Positions 38,019-46,716 of a stretch of DNA of 64,000 bases are shown here, piece by piece. Every line of letters begins with the position of its first letter. Positions within the stretch are counted from its first letter, which is position 1. Source of the DNA: Ruminococcus sp. (GTDB taxonomy: Bacteria; Bacillota; Clostridia; Oscillospirales; Ruminococcaceae); assembly GCA_020860605.1 (NCBI GenBank), contig JAJBTZ010000090.1, positions 62,001-126,000 on the forward strand, read 5' to 3'. The notes beneath the pieces are model-generated. The model made no database searches. It was given only the letters and a program-made list of their open reading frames with translations, and was not told the DNA's origin. A program made the position numbers and the translations under genes.

Positions 38019-38043
38019 AAATCGGCTTTTTGAGCCGGTTTTT
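38019..38043 (+). terminator. Terminator directly upstream of the recombinase start
   Basis: AAATCGGCT (38019-38027) pairs with AGCCGGTTT (38033-38041, one G-U) around TTTTG, ending in five T at 38039-38043. It ends 19 bases before the recombinase start codon, so the gene must be expressed by read-through or conditionally. Confidence 0.75.
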
Positions 38044-38062
38044 ATAAAGCGTGGTGTTTATA

Positions 38063-39118
38063 ATGCGTGAAGATTATCGAAATGATTGTCCTTTATATCT
38101 TAGCGGATATTTGACATACGTAGGTTCTATAGTCGGACGTACTGATCGAACTGTTGAGGCTTACTATGTCGATATTCGAACATTTTTGAGATACTTAGTT
38201 AGCGTTAAGCATACAGATATCAAAGATACTCCATTTGAACGTATACCAATTAAGGATGTTCCTTTTTCATATGTCAAGGAGTTTACGATGATGGACGCTT
38301 ATGAGTACATGAACTACCTTATAGACGTTCGAAAGAATTCTAACAAAACCAGAGCTAGAAAAACATCTTCTCTTCGAAAGTTTTACGAGTTTCTATCTAC
38401 CTATAGATCTCCAGAGCCGTACAGACTTGAAACTAATCCTCTTGAGAAGCTTGAACATCCAAAGGCAGAAAAGTCGCTCCCAAAGTACCTCGAGCTTGAC
38501 CAAAGCAAAGAGCTTCTGGATGACGTCAAGAGTGAAAATTATCTAAGGGACTACTGCATTCTGACGATATTCTTAAACTGTGGTTTGAGACTCAGTGAGC
38601 TTGCTGGGCTGGATATTGATGATTACAGCGAAAGCGCCAGGACGCTCAGAGTTTTTGGCAAAGGTCAGAAGGAACGGATTGTTTATTTGAATGACGCATG
38701 CATTTCGGCTCTGAATGCTTATCTTGAGGTCAGACCCAAGTCGGTCGTAGATCCGAACGCCATCTTTTTATCTTCATATCATGACCATCGGCGCCTGTCA
38801 AACCGCAGAATTCAGCGAATTGTTGAGGATCAGCTTGAAATAGCTGGCCTTGGAAACCTTGGAATTTCTCCTCATAAACTTCGGCATACAGCTGCGACAC
38901 TCATGTATGAATATGGCGACGTTGATCCGATAGTTTTAAAGGACGTTCTGGGACATGTAAGCGTCGCCACGACTGAAATTTACACCCATTTATCGAACAA
39001 GGACAGGAAATCAGCAGTCGAGAGTTCCCCTCTTGCGGATATGAAGGCAACTGGTAACGGAGGAAAACAGGTCAATGAGTCTGAGGATGATTCTGATGAC
39101 TCCCCTGCTAATGATTAA
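38063..39118 (+). CDS. Tyrosine recombinase, XerC/XerD-like
   Basis: Site-specific recombinase. 351 residues from the ATG at 38063; a GTG at 38051 is an alternative with no better site. The N-terminal SAM-like domain covers ~5-110 and the catalytic domain ~135-315. The full catalytic set is R176, K200, H271, R274, H298 and Y307, with spacing close to that I recall for E. coli XerD (R148, K172, H244, R247, H270, Y279). An acidic, Ser/Asn-rich tail of about 40 residues follows, unusual for XerC/D. No attachment-site pair, excisionase or phage gene is nearby, so a chromosome-dimer role is plausible. Early codons (CGA, CGT, TTA, ATA) look unlike the neighbours. Confidence 0.88.
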   Translation: MREDYRNDCPLYLSGYLTYVGSIVGRTDRTVEAYYVDIRTFLRYLVSVKHTDIKDTPFERIPIKDVPFSYVKEFTMMDAYEYMNYLIDVRKNSNKTRARKTSSLRKFYEFLSTYRSPEPYRLETNPLEKLEHPKAEKSLPKYLELDQSKELLDDVKSENYLRDYCILTIFLNCGLRLSELAGLDIDDYSESARTLRVFGKGQKERIVYLNDACISALNAYLEVRPKSVVDPNAIFLSSYHDHRRLSNRRIQRIVEDQLEIAGLGNLGISPHKLRHTAATLMYEYGDVDPIVLKDVLGHVSVATTEIYTHLSNKDRKSAVESSPLADMKATGNGGKQVNESEDDSDDSPAND

Positions 39119-39148
39119 TTATTTTTAGTTATGATATTTGCAAGCATA

Positions 39149-39183
39149 AAAAATCCCCAAGTGTTAAAGCTTGAGGATTTTTT
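39149..39183. terminator. Bidirectional terminator between convergent genes
   Basis: AAAAATCCCCAAG (39149-39161) pairs with CTTGAGGATTTTT (39170-39182), one C-A mismatch, with A-runs and T-runs on both sides. It serves the recombinase on the plus strand and the Gly/Arg-rich gene on the minus strand. Confidence 0.85.
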
Positions 39184-39200
39184 GGTAAGTTAAAGCTGGA

Positions 39201-39464
39201 TTATTGCTTCTTCTTCCTTGTCGATCTGACGACGCCTACTGTGCCTAACGTAAGAGCGGAAATCGCACTGACAACGCTCAAGACATAAGGCATGCAGCAT
39301 CCGCCACAGCCACGTCTCATTGGTCTTCTTCTCGGCGGGGGCATCATGCCACCTCTCGGTCCCATGCCGCCTCTTGGGCCCATACCACCTCTTGGTCCGC
39401 CTCCGAAGCCACCACCGGGGCCTCCGGGTCCGCGACCGCCACCTGGTCCACCTGGTCCGGGCAT
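39201..39464 (-). CDS. Gly/Arg/Pro-rich mini-protein with C-terminal membrane anchor
   Basis: 87 residues of unknown function, read from the ATG at 39464, which follows AAAGGAGTG. Residues 1-23 are nearly all Gly, Pro and Arg. Residues 24-41 are three six-residue repeats of PRGGM(G/M). Residues 42-51 are Pro/Arg/Met. A GCGGCC cluster (52-57) leads into one membrane segment (~59-79) and a basic tail (STRKKKQ). The Arg-Gly-Gly repeats resemble RNA-binding RGG boxes, but that is only a resemblance. It has a near-consensus promoter and a shared terminator, so it is expressed on its own. The antisense frame on the plus strand is Pro-rich and looks like a shadow. Confidence 0.65.
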   Translation of the reverse strand: MPGPGGPGGGRGPGGPGGGFGGGPRGGMGPRGGMGPRGGMMPPPRRRPMRRGCGGCCMPYVLSVVSAISALTLGTVGVVRSTRKKKQ

Positions 39465-39490
39465 TCCGATCACTCCTTTCTTACATAGTG

Positions 39491-39505
39491 CTTGATTCAA
39501 TCAAG
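39491..39505 (-). repeat. Perfect palindrome in the 5' leader of the Gly/Arg-rich gene
   Basis: CTTGATT, C, AATCAAG. Two further CTTGAT half-sites face each other across the promoter (39519-39524 and 39552-39557), which makes an operator cluster plausible. Confidence 0.5.
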
Positions 39506-39527
39506 TTCGGCCTATTGCCTTGATATT

Positions 39528-39556
39528 ATTATACCTTAAATTCAGGCAAAAATCAA
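39528..39556 (-). promoter_or_regulatory. Sigma-A promoter of the Gly/Arg-rich gene
   Basis: On the minus strand, TTGATT, 17 bases, TATAAT, about 64 bases upstream of the start codon. It lies between that gene and the P-loop ATPase, so the two are separate transcription units. Confidence 0.75.
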
Positions 39557-39632
39557 GTATAGCAATGTGAAAGAAGCGGGATAATTTGCTGTAAATTTGC
39601 ACAGATTTCTTATTTTGAGTATTTCAGATTCT

Positions 39633-40706
39633 TCAGTGGTTTCGGATTCTCTCAATCAGCTGCTCGCAAGTAGAATTGACCTTGTCAAAATCCATTGCCT
39701 TGATGTAGTAGCTTTCAAGCTCATCATGGATATCCTTCGCAGTTCTGAGAGCTGAAATCATCTCGTCTGTCAGTTCTTTAACGATGCCCTCATCAAACAT
39801 GAGCCTCTTGTGCTTATCCCGTAGGATATCTTTGTCGTAGAATCTCATTGCGTTAATCTTTGTGGAGTTAGTGTCTAGTGGAACTCCAGAAACGAAATCA
39901 GTCCCGATTTCAGGGATTATCATATGCTGATAGACACTGCCTGACAGGAACACGTTTTTACTGATCAGGACATCATAGCCGTTATCTCTGGCACATCCTG
40001 CAAGCTGCTTCAAAAGCTTATCTGTCACTGAGAAGCAGTCGTCCTCGATTTTATAGACGTCGAGATTTTCGAACAGGTTGTTGAATGTCTTCACACCGTC
40101 AGGCGTAAACGAAGTCATCTGCCTGAACTTGATTTTGCCTTGATGATCAGGGCTCTTTTTCTTCGGGAAAAGCTTCGCAGAAAGTCTCTCACAGTAGGAA
40201 CCGAGCTTTTCACAGTCCAGCGCTGAGTCTCCTATGGACATTATGTCCTCGTTTACAGAAATTATCGCGCTGAGATACTTCTTTGCCAGAGCGTGATACC
40301 GAAGATTTCTGTTGGTTGCATCGATAATTCCGTTCTTATCGGCTGATAGCGAATCGAGATTCCAACATTCGCCGAGATCGACCAGAACCTCTCTTGCACC
40401 AGGATATGTCGGCTCGATAACGTGAGGAGCAGTTCCGTCTGCAATTATAACTTTTAAGTTATCAAATAAAACCGCATCGAGAGAATTTGGGTCGGATGAG
40501 CAGTAGTAAATCTCTGGCTCATCCAAGTCCGAAACCATAGATGCGATCTTTTTCATCATCGAGGACTTCCCTGTCCCGGGTCCGCCCTTGATGATATAAG
40601 TAGTAAATTCTCCCGACTCAATATCATCCTTGAGGTGATTATTGAAGTCGTTTGGCGTTGAATAGCCAAGGAAATACGTCTTTTTGAAATCGTTAGTAGT
40701 AGCCAT
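39633..40706 (-). CDS. P-loop ATPase, PRK06851-like
   Basis: 357 residues from the ATG at 40706, which follows GGAGGC. The Walker A is KGGPGTGKSS near residue 42. CSSDPNSLDAVLF and ADGTAPHVIEPTYPGA are characteristic of a Firmicutes ATPase group known as PRK06851, for which I know no proven function. A second P-loop seen in some members is not evident in the C-terminal half. It lies 78 bases downstream of manA, probably in the same transcript. Confidence 0.75.
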   Translation of the reverse strand: MATTNDFKKTYFLGYSTPNDFNNHLKDDIESGEFTTYIIKGGPGTGKSSMMKKIASMVSDLDEPEIYYCSSDPNSLDAVLFDNLKVIIADGTAPHVIEPTYPGAREVLVDLGECWNLDSLSADKNGIIDATNRNLRYHALAKKYLSAIISVNEDIMSIGDSALDCEKLGSYCERLSAKLFPKKKSPDHQGKIKFRQMTSFTPDGVKTFNNLFENLDVYKIEDDCFSVTDKLLKQLAGCARDNGYDVLISKNVFLSGSVYQHMIIPEIGTDFVSGVPLDTNSTKINAMRFYDKDILRDKHKRLMFDEGIVKELTDEMISALRTAKDIHDELESYYIKAMDFDKVNSTCEQLIERIRNH

Positions 40707-40784
40707 AAGCTGTTGCCTCCATTTGCTTTTTACTTTTAGCATAGTATGGAAGACAGCTTATTCGGGTTACTGCTTAATTTTCAG

Positions 40785-41759
40785 TCAGACAGCTGCAGAA
40801 AGAATCTGAGCTGAACCGCCTAGTGTAAACTTGATTCCGCAAGGAATAAACACGCTCTCGCCTTTTTTAAGAGTATAGCTCCCCTGCTCGGATTCAAGCT
40901 TTGTTTCTCCGTCAATTACAACGAGCGAGACGAAGCTTCTATCGTTTTTAATTTCAAGGCTGCCGTAAAGATTTATGAGCTTAGCATCGAAGTACTCGCA
41001 TCTTGCAAGACTACGGACTGTAGCGTTATCGTCATAGGTGGTGATCTTTCCTACACTTCCATAGAGGTCAAGTGGCGGATTAGTGTTGGAAACTGCTATA
41101 GCCTTCTCAACATGTAGCTGTCTCGGCTTGCCGTCAGCTCCGAGTCTTCCATAGTCGGAAACGCGGTAAGTTACATTCGAATTCTGCTGGATCTCAGCAA
41201 TGAGAATCCCCTTCCCTATTGCGTGAACGGTTCCTGACGGGATGAAGAACATGTCTCCCTTGTGGACGTCAACGTAATTCAGGACTTCGTCAAGAGTATT
41301 CGATTCAATTCTCTCTCTGAATTCCTCACTGCCAATGCTGTGTTTGAAGCCATAGACAAGCTGTGCTCCTTCATCGCAATCGATGACATACCACATTTCG
41401 GTCTTGCCATTGTCACCTTCGTTTGCCCTTGCGTATTCGTCACTCGGGTGAACCTGAATCGAGAGCCTGTCCTTGGCATCTATGAGCTTTACGAGAATCG
41501 GAAATCTGTCGAAATCCTTGCAGGCTTCGCCTAAGGCATCTGGCCCCATGGCCTCGATAGCCTCTTCGAGAGTTTTACCCGCAAGGCTGCCGTTAGAAAC
41601 AACGCTTGGTCCGTCCTTATGGCAGGAAACAACCCAGGCCTCTGCAACCTTATCAAGGTCACTTTCGAACCCAAAATCGGTTTTAAGCCTCGTTCCTCCC
41701 CAGATGTAATCCTTGAGAGGAGCTTTGAGTATCAGTGGATAGAAATTAGAATCAGTCAT
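40785..41759 (-). CDS. manA: Mannose-6-phosphate isomerase
   Basis: Zinc enzyme that converts mannose-6-phosphate and fructose-6-phosphate into each other. 324 residues, the short Firmicutes form. The metal ligands are visible: Gln and His in QVHPSDEYA, Glu in GKTEMWYV and His in IPSGTVHAIGKG. The start PLILKAPLKDYIWGGTRL is typical. AAAGGAG precedes the ATG. It follows the U32 gene by about 20 bases. Confidence 0.94.
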   Translation of the reverse strand: MTDSNFYPLILKAPLKDYIWGGTRLKTDFGFESDLDKVAEAWVVSCHKDGPSVVSNGSLAGKTLEEAIEAMGPDALGEACKDFDRFPILVKLIDAKDRLSIQVHPSDEYARANEGDNGKTEMWYVIDCDEGAQLVYGFKHSIGSEEFRERIESNTLDEVLNYVDVHKGDMFFIPSGTVHAIGKGILIAEIQQNSNVTYRVSDYGRLGADGKPRQLHVEKAIAVSNTNPPLDLYGSVGKITTYDDNATVRSLARCEYFDAKLINLYGSLEIKNDRSFVSLVVIDGETKLESEQGSYTLKKGESVFIPCGIKFTLGGSAQILSAAV

Positions 41760-41779
41760 GTAAAATCTCCTTTATACAT

Positions 41780-43018
41780 TTATATCTTTTCTGCTCTGTC
41801 GTTTGTGATTTCTTTTCTTAAGATTGAGCCGGCAGGAACTTTTCTGTCAAACGGAATTGAAAGCTTCATCGTCGCCTTGTTGGCGTTCTGGACTCGCTCG
41901 CCGTTCTCGTCATAGATTTCATTTGCCGTGAACCTGATCGGCTCACTGTCAGGAATGAGGAGCTCAAGCTGGTCGCCTTCAAAGAAACGGTTTCTCTGTG
42001 AGCACCTGAGCATCCCATTGTCGCAGCTTTCAATAACAGCCACAACGTCGCAAATCCGCTCATATCCACTTGTGGGATAGTACTGGCAGTCATTAGGATG
42101 GCCGAAATAGAAGCCAGTGCAGTATTTGCGGTGAGACACCTTGAAAACCTCTTCCTTGATCCATTCGGGAAGCTGGTAGTTGTCTGGATTCGCAAGAAGT
42201 ATCTCTTTTGCCTTTTTGTAAGCATTGGTGACAACAGAAACGTAGTATGCAGACTTTGCTCTTCCTTCGATTTTGAAGCTTGTTACGCCCGCCTTTGCGA
42301 GCTTGTCGAGGTGTTCGATCATGCAGAGGTCTTTCGCGTTCAGGATATAACTGCCCTTTTCGTCTTCCGAGATCGAGTAATACTCATTCGGCCTCGTCTC
42401 CTCAACAAGGCTGTAGCTCCAGCGACACGGCTGAGCACATTCGCCTCTGTTGGCATTTCTGCCAGTCAGATACTGCGACAGAAGGCATCTTCCAGAGAAC
42501 GAGACACACATAGCGCCATGAACGAAGCACTCTATCTCCAAATCTCTTGGAGTTTTGGCTCTTATCTCGGCGATTTCGTCAAGAGAAAGCTCTCTTGCTA
42601 AAACAACTCTCTTGGCTCCCATGTCGTAAAAGGTTCTTGCAGTGAGGTAGTTTACGACTCCTGCCTGAGTTGAGACGTGAAGCGCCAAATCCGGGACGGC
42701 CTTTTTTATAAGTGCAAATGAGCCGATATCGCTTACAATCGCAGCGTCAATTCCGCAAGCATATGCATCCTTGATATAGCCTTCAAGCTGGTCCGCTTCT
42801 GAGTTATTCGGAAGAATATTGACCGTGAGATAGATTTTTTCGCCAAGAGAATGTGCCTTGTCACAGGCCTTTTTAAGCTGCTCGAGTGTGAAGTTAGCAG
42901 GAGCGCCACGCATCCCGTAGCTTTTTCCTGCAAGATAAACGGCATCAGCACCGAAGAGAAGAGCAGCATCGAACCTCTCTTCATCTCCGGCGGGAGAAAG
43001 AATTTCAATCTGAGACAT
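41780..43018 (-). CDS. Peptidase U32-family protein (tRNA hydroxylation type)
   Basis: 412 residues from the ATG at 43018, chosen because GAGGTG at 43025-43030 precedes it. The family signature is GRCLLSQYLTGRNANRGECAQPCRW, which provides Cys ligands. Related proteins (TrhP in Bacillus and E. coli) hydroxylate U34 of tRNA, although the group was first called a collagenase-like protease. In Bacillus the same family (yrrN/yrrO) lies next to yrrL, the mltG homologue, as here. Confidence 0.85.
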   Translation of the reverse strand: MSQIEILSPAGDEERFDAALLFGADAVYLAGKSYGMRGAPANFTLEQLKKACDKAHSLGEKIYLTVNILPNNSEADQLEGYIKDAYACGIDAAIVSDIGSFALIKKAVPDLALHVSTQAGVVNYLTARTFYDMGAKRVVLARELSLDEIAEIRAKTPRDLEIECFVHGAMCVSFSGRCLLSQYLTGRNANRGECAQPCRWSYSLVEETRPNEYYSISEDEKGSYILNAKDLCMIEHLDKLAKAGVTSFKIEGRAKSAYYVSVVTNAYKKAKEILLANPDNYQLPEWIKEEVFKVSHRKYCTGFYFGHPNDCQYYPTSGYERICDVVAVIESCDNGMLRCSQRNRFFEGDQLELLIPDSEPIRFTANEIYDENGERVQNANKATMKLSIPFDRKVPAGSILRKEITNDRAEKI

Positions 43019-43028
43019 GCCCATCACC

Positions 43029-44411
43029 TCACATTATTCCCAAGAGCTCGCAGTTAGCGATATGCTCATCATAGGTCGAAGCGAAGTATGCAATTCCAGT
43101 CTCTGGGTCGGTGCAGAAGTAGTAATACTCTGTATCATCAGCGTACAAAACAGCGTTAATTGCATCCTCACCAGGGTTGCAGATAGCTCCAACGGGAAGT
43201 CCGAGACAAGTATAAGTGTCATAAGCGTCACACATGCTCTGCGACGATACCGTCATAACCTGAGTGATGATGTTGTCGATATAGGCTGTGGTCGCGTCAG
43301 ACTGAAGCCTCGGATACGATTCAGGGTTGTTAAGTCTGTTTATGAAGACGGATGCAACCGCTGGCATATCGTCGATGGTTCCAGCTTCCTTCTGGACGAT
43401 TGAAGCGAGTATCACGACATCTTCAAGCGACATCCCAATCTCCTTAGCACGAGCGATGACATCTGAATCAAGAATCTCATTGGTTCTTTCTCTTATCTTT
43501 TTTGCGACGTTATAAGCCGTATCACCTACATAGAATTCATAGGTATCCGGGAAGAGGAAGCCTTCGTACTTGTAAAGCTTCAGAGTTTCTGAGGATACAT
43601 ATTGCTCGTAGTCGAATCCAAACACAGTCGAATTGAAGGTATAGATGAACTCATCAGCATCGCAGACTCCGTTTTCCTCGAGAAGCTGTGCCGCTTCATA
43701 GAGCGTGATTCCCTCAATAAACGTGATGGTCACGGTCTCCTTTGACTCTCTCGCTTCCATGAGGTCGTCTATAATGTCAGCATAGCTCATGTTGTAGGCA
43801 ACATCGAGGTCACCAGGATACATGTTTCCGTCAGCACCCATAATTCTTGCGAATGCGACAAAGACCTCTTTATATTGGATGACTCCTTCATCATAGAGCT
43901 GGTCGGCTATATCCCATGTTGTAGAGCCTTCTTCAACGTAGATGGTAAATTGATTGTCGTTGTCCTCAATTCCCAATACGTCTCTTATTACAACAATTAT
44001 GAATAGAGAAATCAGAATTGAGGCACACAAAACCAACGTGGCTAAGACTATTCCACCATAAGCAGTATAGTTTCTCTTCCTGCGCTTTTTCTTCTTTTTC
44101 TTCTGAGGCTTCTCTCTGTTTTTTACAGGTGCCTCCTCGGGCTCTTCCTGCTCTGAAAGAACAGTCTTCCCGTGAGATGACTGGAATGTTCCGAAATTGA
44201 AGACATTAGTCTGCCCGGAAACAGTGTCCATATCCTGCTCATTATCGATACGTACCGCCGTATTCATCACTGAGGTCTTGGACAGATCATCAGAAGCCGG
44301 CTTCGTTGTAGCTTGCTCTGCTACAGTACTCTCAGCCTGCTGCGATCGTGAGTCGTTCAGAATCGAGGAAAGGAGCTCATCAATATTTTCGTAGTTATTT
44401 TTTTCGCTCAT
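43029..44411 (-). CDS. mltG: Endolytic murein transglycosylase MltG
   Basis: Cuts nascent peptidoglycan strands at the membrane. 460 residues. A long Ser/Gln/Thr-rich and basic cytoplasmic N-terminus (~1-105, ending KKKKKRRKRN) precedes a membrane segment (~115-140). A LysM-like region (~150-200) and the YceG catalytic domain follow. The motif reads ASIVQKEAG, where many homologues have VEKE; the second Glu is kept. SVFINRLNNPESYPRLQSD is typical. Its stop overlaps the U32 ribosome-binding site. Confidence 0.92.
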   Translation of the reverse strand: MSEKNNYENIDELLSSILNDSRSQQAESTVAEQATTKPASDDLSKTSVMNTAVRIDNEQDMDTVSGQTNVFNFGTFQSSHGKTVLSEQEEPEEAPVKNREKPQKKKKKKRRKRNYTAYGGIVLATLVLCASILISLFIIVVIRDVLGIEDNDNQFTIYVEEGSTTWDIADQLYDEGVIQYKEVFVAFARIMGADGNMYPGDLDVAYNMSYADIIDDLMEARESKETVTITFIEGITLYEAAQLLEENGVCDADEFIYTFNSTVFGFDYEQYVSSETLKLYKYEGFLFPDTYEFYVGDTAYNVAKKIRERTNEILDSDVIARAKEIGMSLEDVVILASIVQKEAGTIDDMPAVASVFINRLNNPESYPRLQSDATTAYIDNIITQVMTVSSQSMCDAYDTYTCLGLPVGAICNPGEDAINAVLYADDTEYYYFCTDPETGIAYFASTYDEHIANCELLGIM

Positions 44412-44441
44412 ATTTCACCTTTATGTCGAAATCGTGAATTG

Positions 44442-45011
44442 TCAGATTTCAAAATCAATCTTGCGCTGTCTTACGTTCAAGGAATCCATCAGCTCGTCTG
44501 CCTTCTCTTTTGAAATGAGCTTTGAGACTATGGCATAGGAAAACTCAAGCGCTGCACCCATTCCACAGCCAGTGATAATGTTTCCGTCAACTGCAACGGC
44601 AGTGTCGAGAACCTCGGCACCGATGAGTTCCTTTTCAAATCCTGTGTAGCAGACAGCCTTCTTGCCCTTGAGAAGTCCCTTGTGGCCTAAGATCGAAGGA
44701 GCAGCACAGATGGCAGCTATCGGAAGCTTTTTCGTCATGCAGATATCAATCGCCTGGCTGACAAGAACGCTCTTCTCGAGATTATCGGTTCCTGTCTTTC
44801 CGCCAGGAAGAATAATCATCTCGATATCATCAGAAAGATAGTAGTCGATATCGGCAATATCTGCCTTGACGGTTACGGCATGTGAGCCGTGAATCTGGGT
44901 CTTTCCGCCTATACCTATAGTTTTGACTTCCTTTTTACATCTTCTGAGGCAATCAATAGGAGTCAGAGCCTCAACCTCTTCAAAACCGTCTGCAAGAAAA
45001 CAAAGTATCAT
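44442..45011 (-). CDS. DJ-1/PfpI-family protein
   Basis: 189-residue cytoplasmic protein of the DJ-1/ThiJ group, whose members act as glyoxalases, deglycases or stress proteins. The nucleophile Cys lies in AAICAAPSIL and the acidic partner in ADGFEEVEALTP. GGKTGTDNL matches the family's GG-x-x-G region. It starts two bases after recN ends and is followed by mltG. The substrate is not known. Confidence 0.88.
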   Translation of the reverse strand: MILCFLADGFEEVEALTPIDCLRRCKKEVKTIGIGGKTQIHGSHAVTVKADIADIDYYLSDDIEMIILPGGKTGTDNLEKSVLVSQAIDICMTKKLPIAAICAAPSILGHKGLLKGKKAVCYTGFEKELIGAEVLDTAVAVDGNIITGCGMGAALEFSYAIVSKLISKEKADELMDSLNVRQRKIDFEI

Positions 45012-45013
45012 AG

Positions 45014-46684
45014 TTATTCACCTTTCGTAGCATTTTTAAGTTGTTCTTCGGCGTCCTTAAGCACTGTTTCGGTAATATTGTCGCCGCCCAATATTCGTGC
45101 TATTTCGTATTTGCGTTCTTCAAAGCTAAGGCTTGTCACGTCTGTAACAGTTCTGTCACCCGACTCGTGCTTCTCAATCAGCATATGGTCGTCCGCCATA
45201 ATGGCAATCTGTGCCAAGTGCGTCACACAGATGACCTGATGCTTCCTAGAGATTTCCTTGAGCTTGATTCCTATCTTCTGAGCTGCTCTTCCGCTGACTC
45301 CTGAGTCGATTTCATCGAAAATAAGAGTCGGAATCGCGTCTCTGTCGGCAAGAACTGTCTTGAGAGCAAGCATTATTCTCGAGAGCTCGCCTCCTGAAGC
45401 AATCTTGGCAAGAGGCTTAGGAGATTCGCCTTTGTTGGCGGAAATCAGGAATTCTATTGAATCCATTCCGCTTAGAGTCAGCTTGCCTTTTGAACGTTTT
45501 ACTTCAAGCCTGACATTTGGCATATTTAAGAACGAGAGCTCTTCTGCAACCTGTTTTGAGAATCTTTCTGACGCCTCCTCACGGTGCTTCGAAAGCTCTT
45601 CAGCCTTCTTTGTGACCTCGATTAAAAGCTCAGATTTTTTAGCTTCAAGTTCTGTTATTTTATCATCGAAGGATGCAAGGCCCTGTGACTCCTGAACGGC
45701 GTCTTCATAGACTTTTATAACCTCGTCAAGCGATGTGCCATACCTTCGCTTGATGCGCTTTAAATCGTTTCTACGCTGAGTCAGTGTTGCATACTCGTTG
45801 TCGTCGATTTCGAGGCTGTCACGGAGCCTTGTAAGCTCGGAAGCGATATCCTCAAGCTCGATTCCGATGGCTGATATTCGTTCATTCAGTGGCTTCAGAA
45901 CTGGCAGGATATCTTCGTTCGGTTCAAGCTCACTGAAAGCCTGAGATATCATGTCTCCGGCACTGTTTTCCGATTCGGTTTCCGAGAGGCAGGTAACGGC
46001 AGCTGTCAAAGCGTTTTCCAGTGATACTGCGTTATCAAGTAGCCTGAACCGTTCCTCTATTTTTTCATCCTCGCCGACAGTGATTTCAAGTGAGCCTATG
46101 TCTTCGATTATTTCTGCTAGATACTCTTCGCGTTTTGTGTTCTGAGACTTTTCTGTTTTCAGTCTGTTGAGTTCACGGGCAGTGGACTGAAGCTCCCTGA
46201 AAGATTTCTGATAGCTCGAGATAAGCTCATCAGAGCGGGCATAGCTGTCGAGGATTCCTAAGTGCTTCGTCTGGTCTAAAAGAGTCTGGCTGTCGTGTTG
46301 GCCATGAATATTTACGAGCAGGTCTCCTATTTCATGAAGTGCTGAAATTGTCACAGGACGAGAATTAATTCTGGCTGTGCTTCTGCCGTCGGCATTGATT
46401 TCCCTTGAAATAATCAGCTCGTTATCGCTGCCAAGACCGAGTTCGCTGAGCTTTTCCGAAACAGCTTGCGGGCAGTCTGTGAATACGGCACTCACGTAAG
46501 CCTTGTCGGTTCCCTCTCTTATTATGTCCTTATAAACGCGTTGGCCAAGGATTGCGTTGATTCCTCCGATGAGGATTGATTTTCCTGCACCAGTTTCGCC
46601 GGTAAAGACGTTGAAATGCTCTCCGAATCTGATCGTTGCATTTTCAATTACCGCCAGGTTTTCAATATGAAGTTCATAAAGCAA
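45014..46684 (-). CDS. recN: DNA repair protein RecN
   Basis: SMC-like ATPase that acts early in double-strand break repair. 556 residues. Walker A is GETGAGKSI near residue 30. A long coiled coil fills ~150-365. The signature LAKIASGGELSRIMLALK and Walker B IPTLIFDEIDSGVSG are present. It follows argR by about 30 bases, the same argR-recN order as in Bacillus. Confidence 0.95.
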   Translation of the reverse strand: MLYELHIENLAVIENATIRFGEHFNVFTGETGAGKSILIGGINAILGQRVYKDIIREGTDKAYVSAVFTDCPQAVSEKLSELGLGSDNELIISREINADGRSTARINSRPVTISALHEIGDLLVNIHGQHDSQTLLDQTKHLGILDSYARSDELISSYQKSFRELQSTARELNRLKTEKSQNTKREEYLAEIIEDIGSLEITVGEDEKIEERFRLLDNAVSLENALTAAVTCLSETESENSAGDMISQAFSELEPNEDILPVLKPLNERISAIGIELEDIASELTRLRDSLEIDDNEYATLTQRRNDLKRIKRRYGTSLDEVIKVYEDAVQESQGLASFDDKITELEAKKSELLIEVTKKAEELSKHREEASERFSKQVAEELSFLNMPNVRLEVKRSKGKLTLSGMDSIEFLISANKGESPKPLAKIASGGELSRIMLALKTVLADRDAIPTLIFDEIDSGVSGRAAQKIGIKLKEISRKHQVICVTHLAQIAIMADDHMLIEKHESGDRTVTDVTSLSFEERKYEIARILGGDNITETVLKDAEEQLKNATKGE

Positions 46685-46716
46685 CGATTGTCACCTCCAA
46701 AGAGTTATCATTTTGA

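Noticed and set aside
38059..38064. TATAAT as a promoter for the recombinase
   Set aside because: It overlaps the start codon at 38063, so a transcript from it would lack the start, and no -35 is at the right distance.
39292..39523. Pro-rich plus-strand frames opposite the Gly/Arg-rich gene
   Set aside because: They mirror GGN/CGN codons of the minus-strand gene, which has a promoter, ribosome-binding site and membrane anchor; the plus-strand frames have none.
43383..43409. Loss of the catalytic Glu in MltG
   Set aside because: The motif reads VQKE where many have VEKE, but the Glu I regard as invariant is retained and the rest of the domain is intact.
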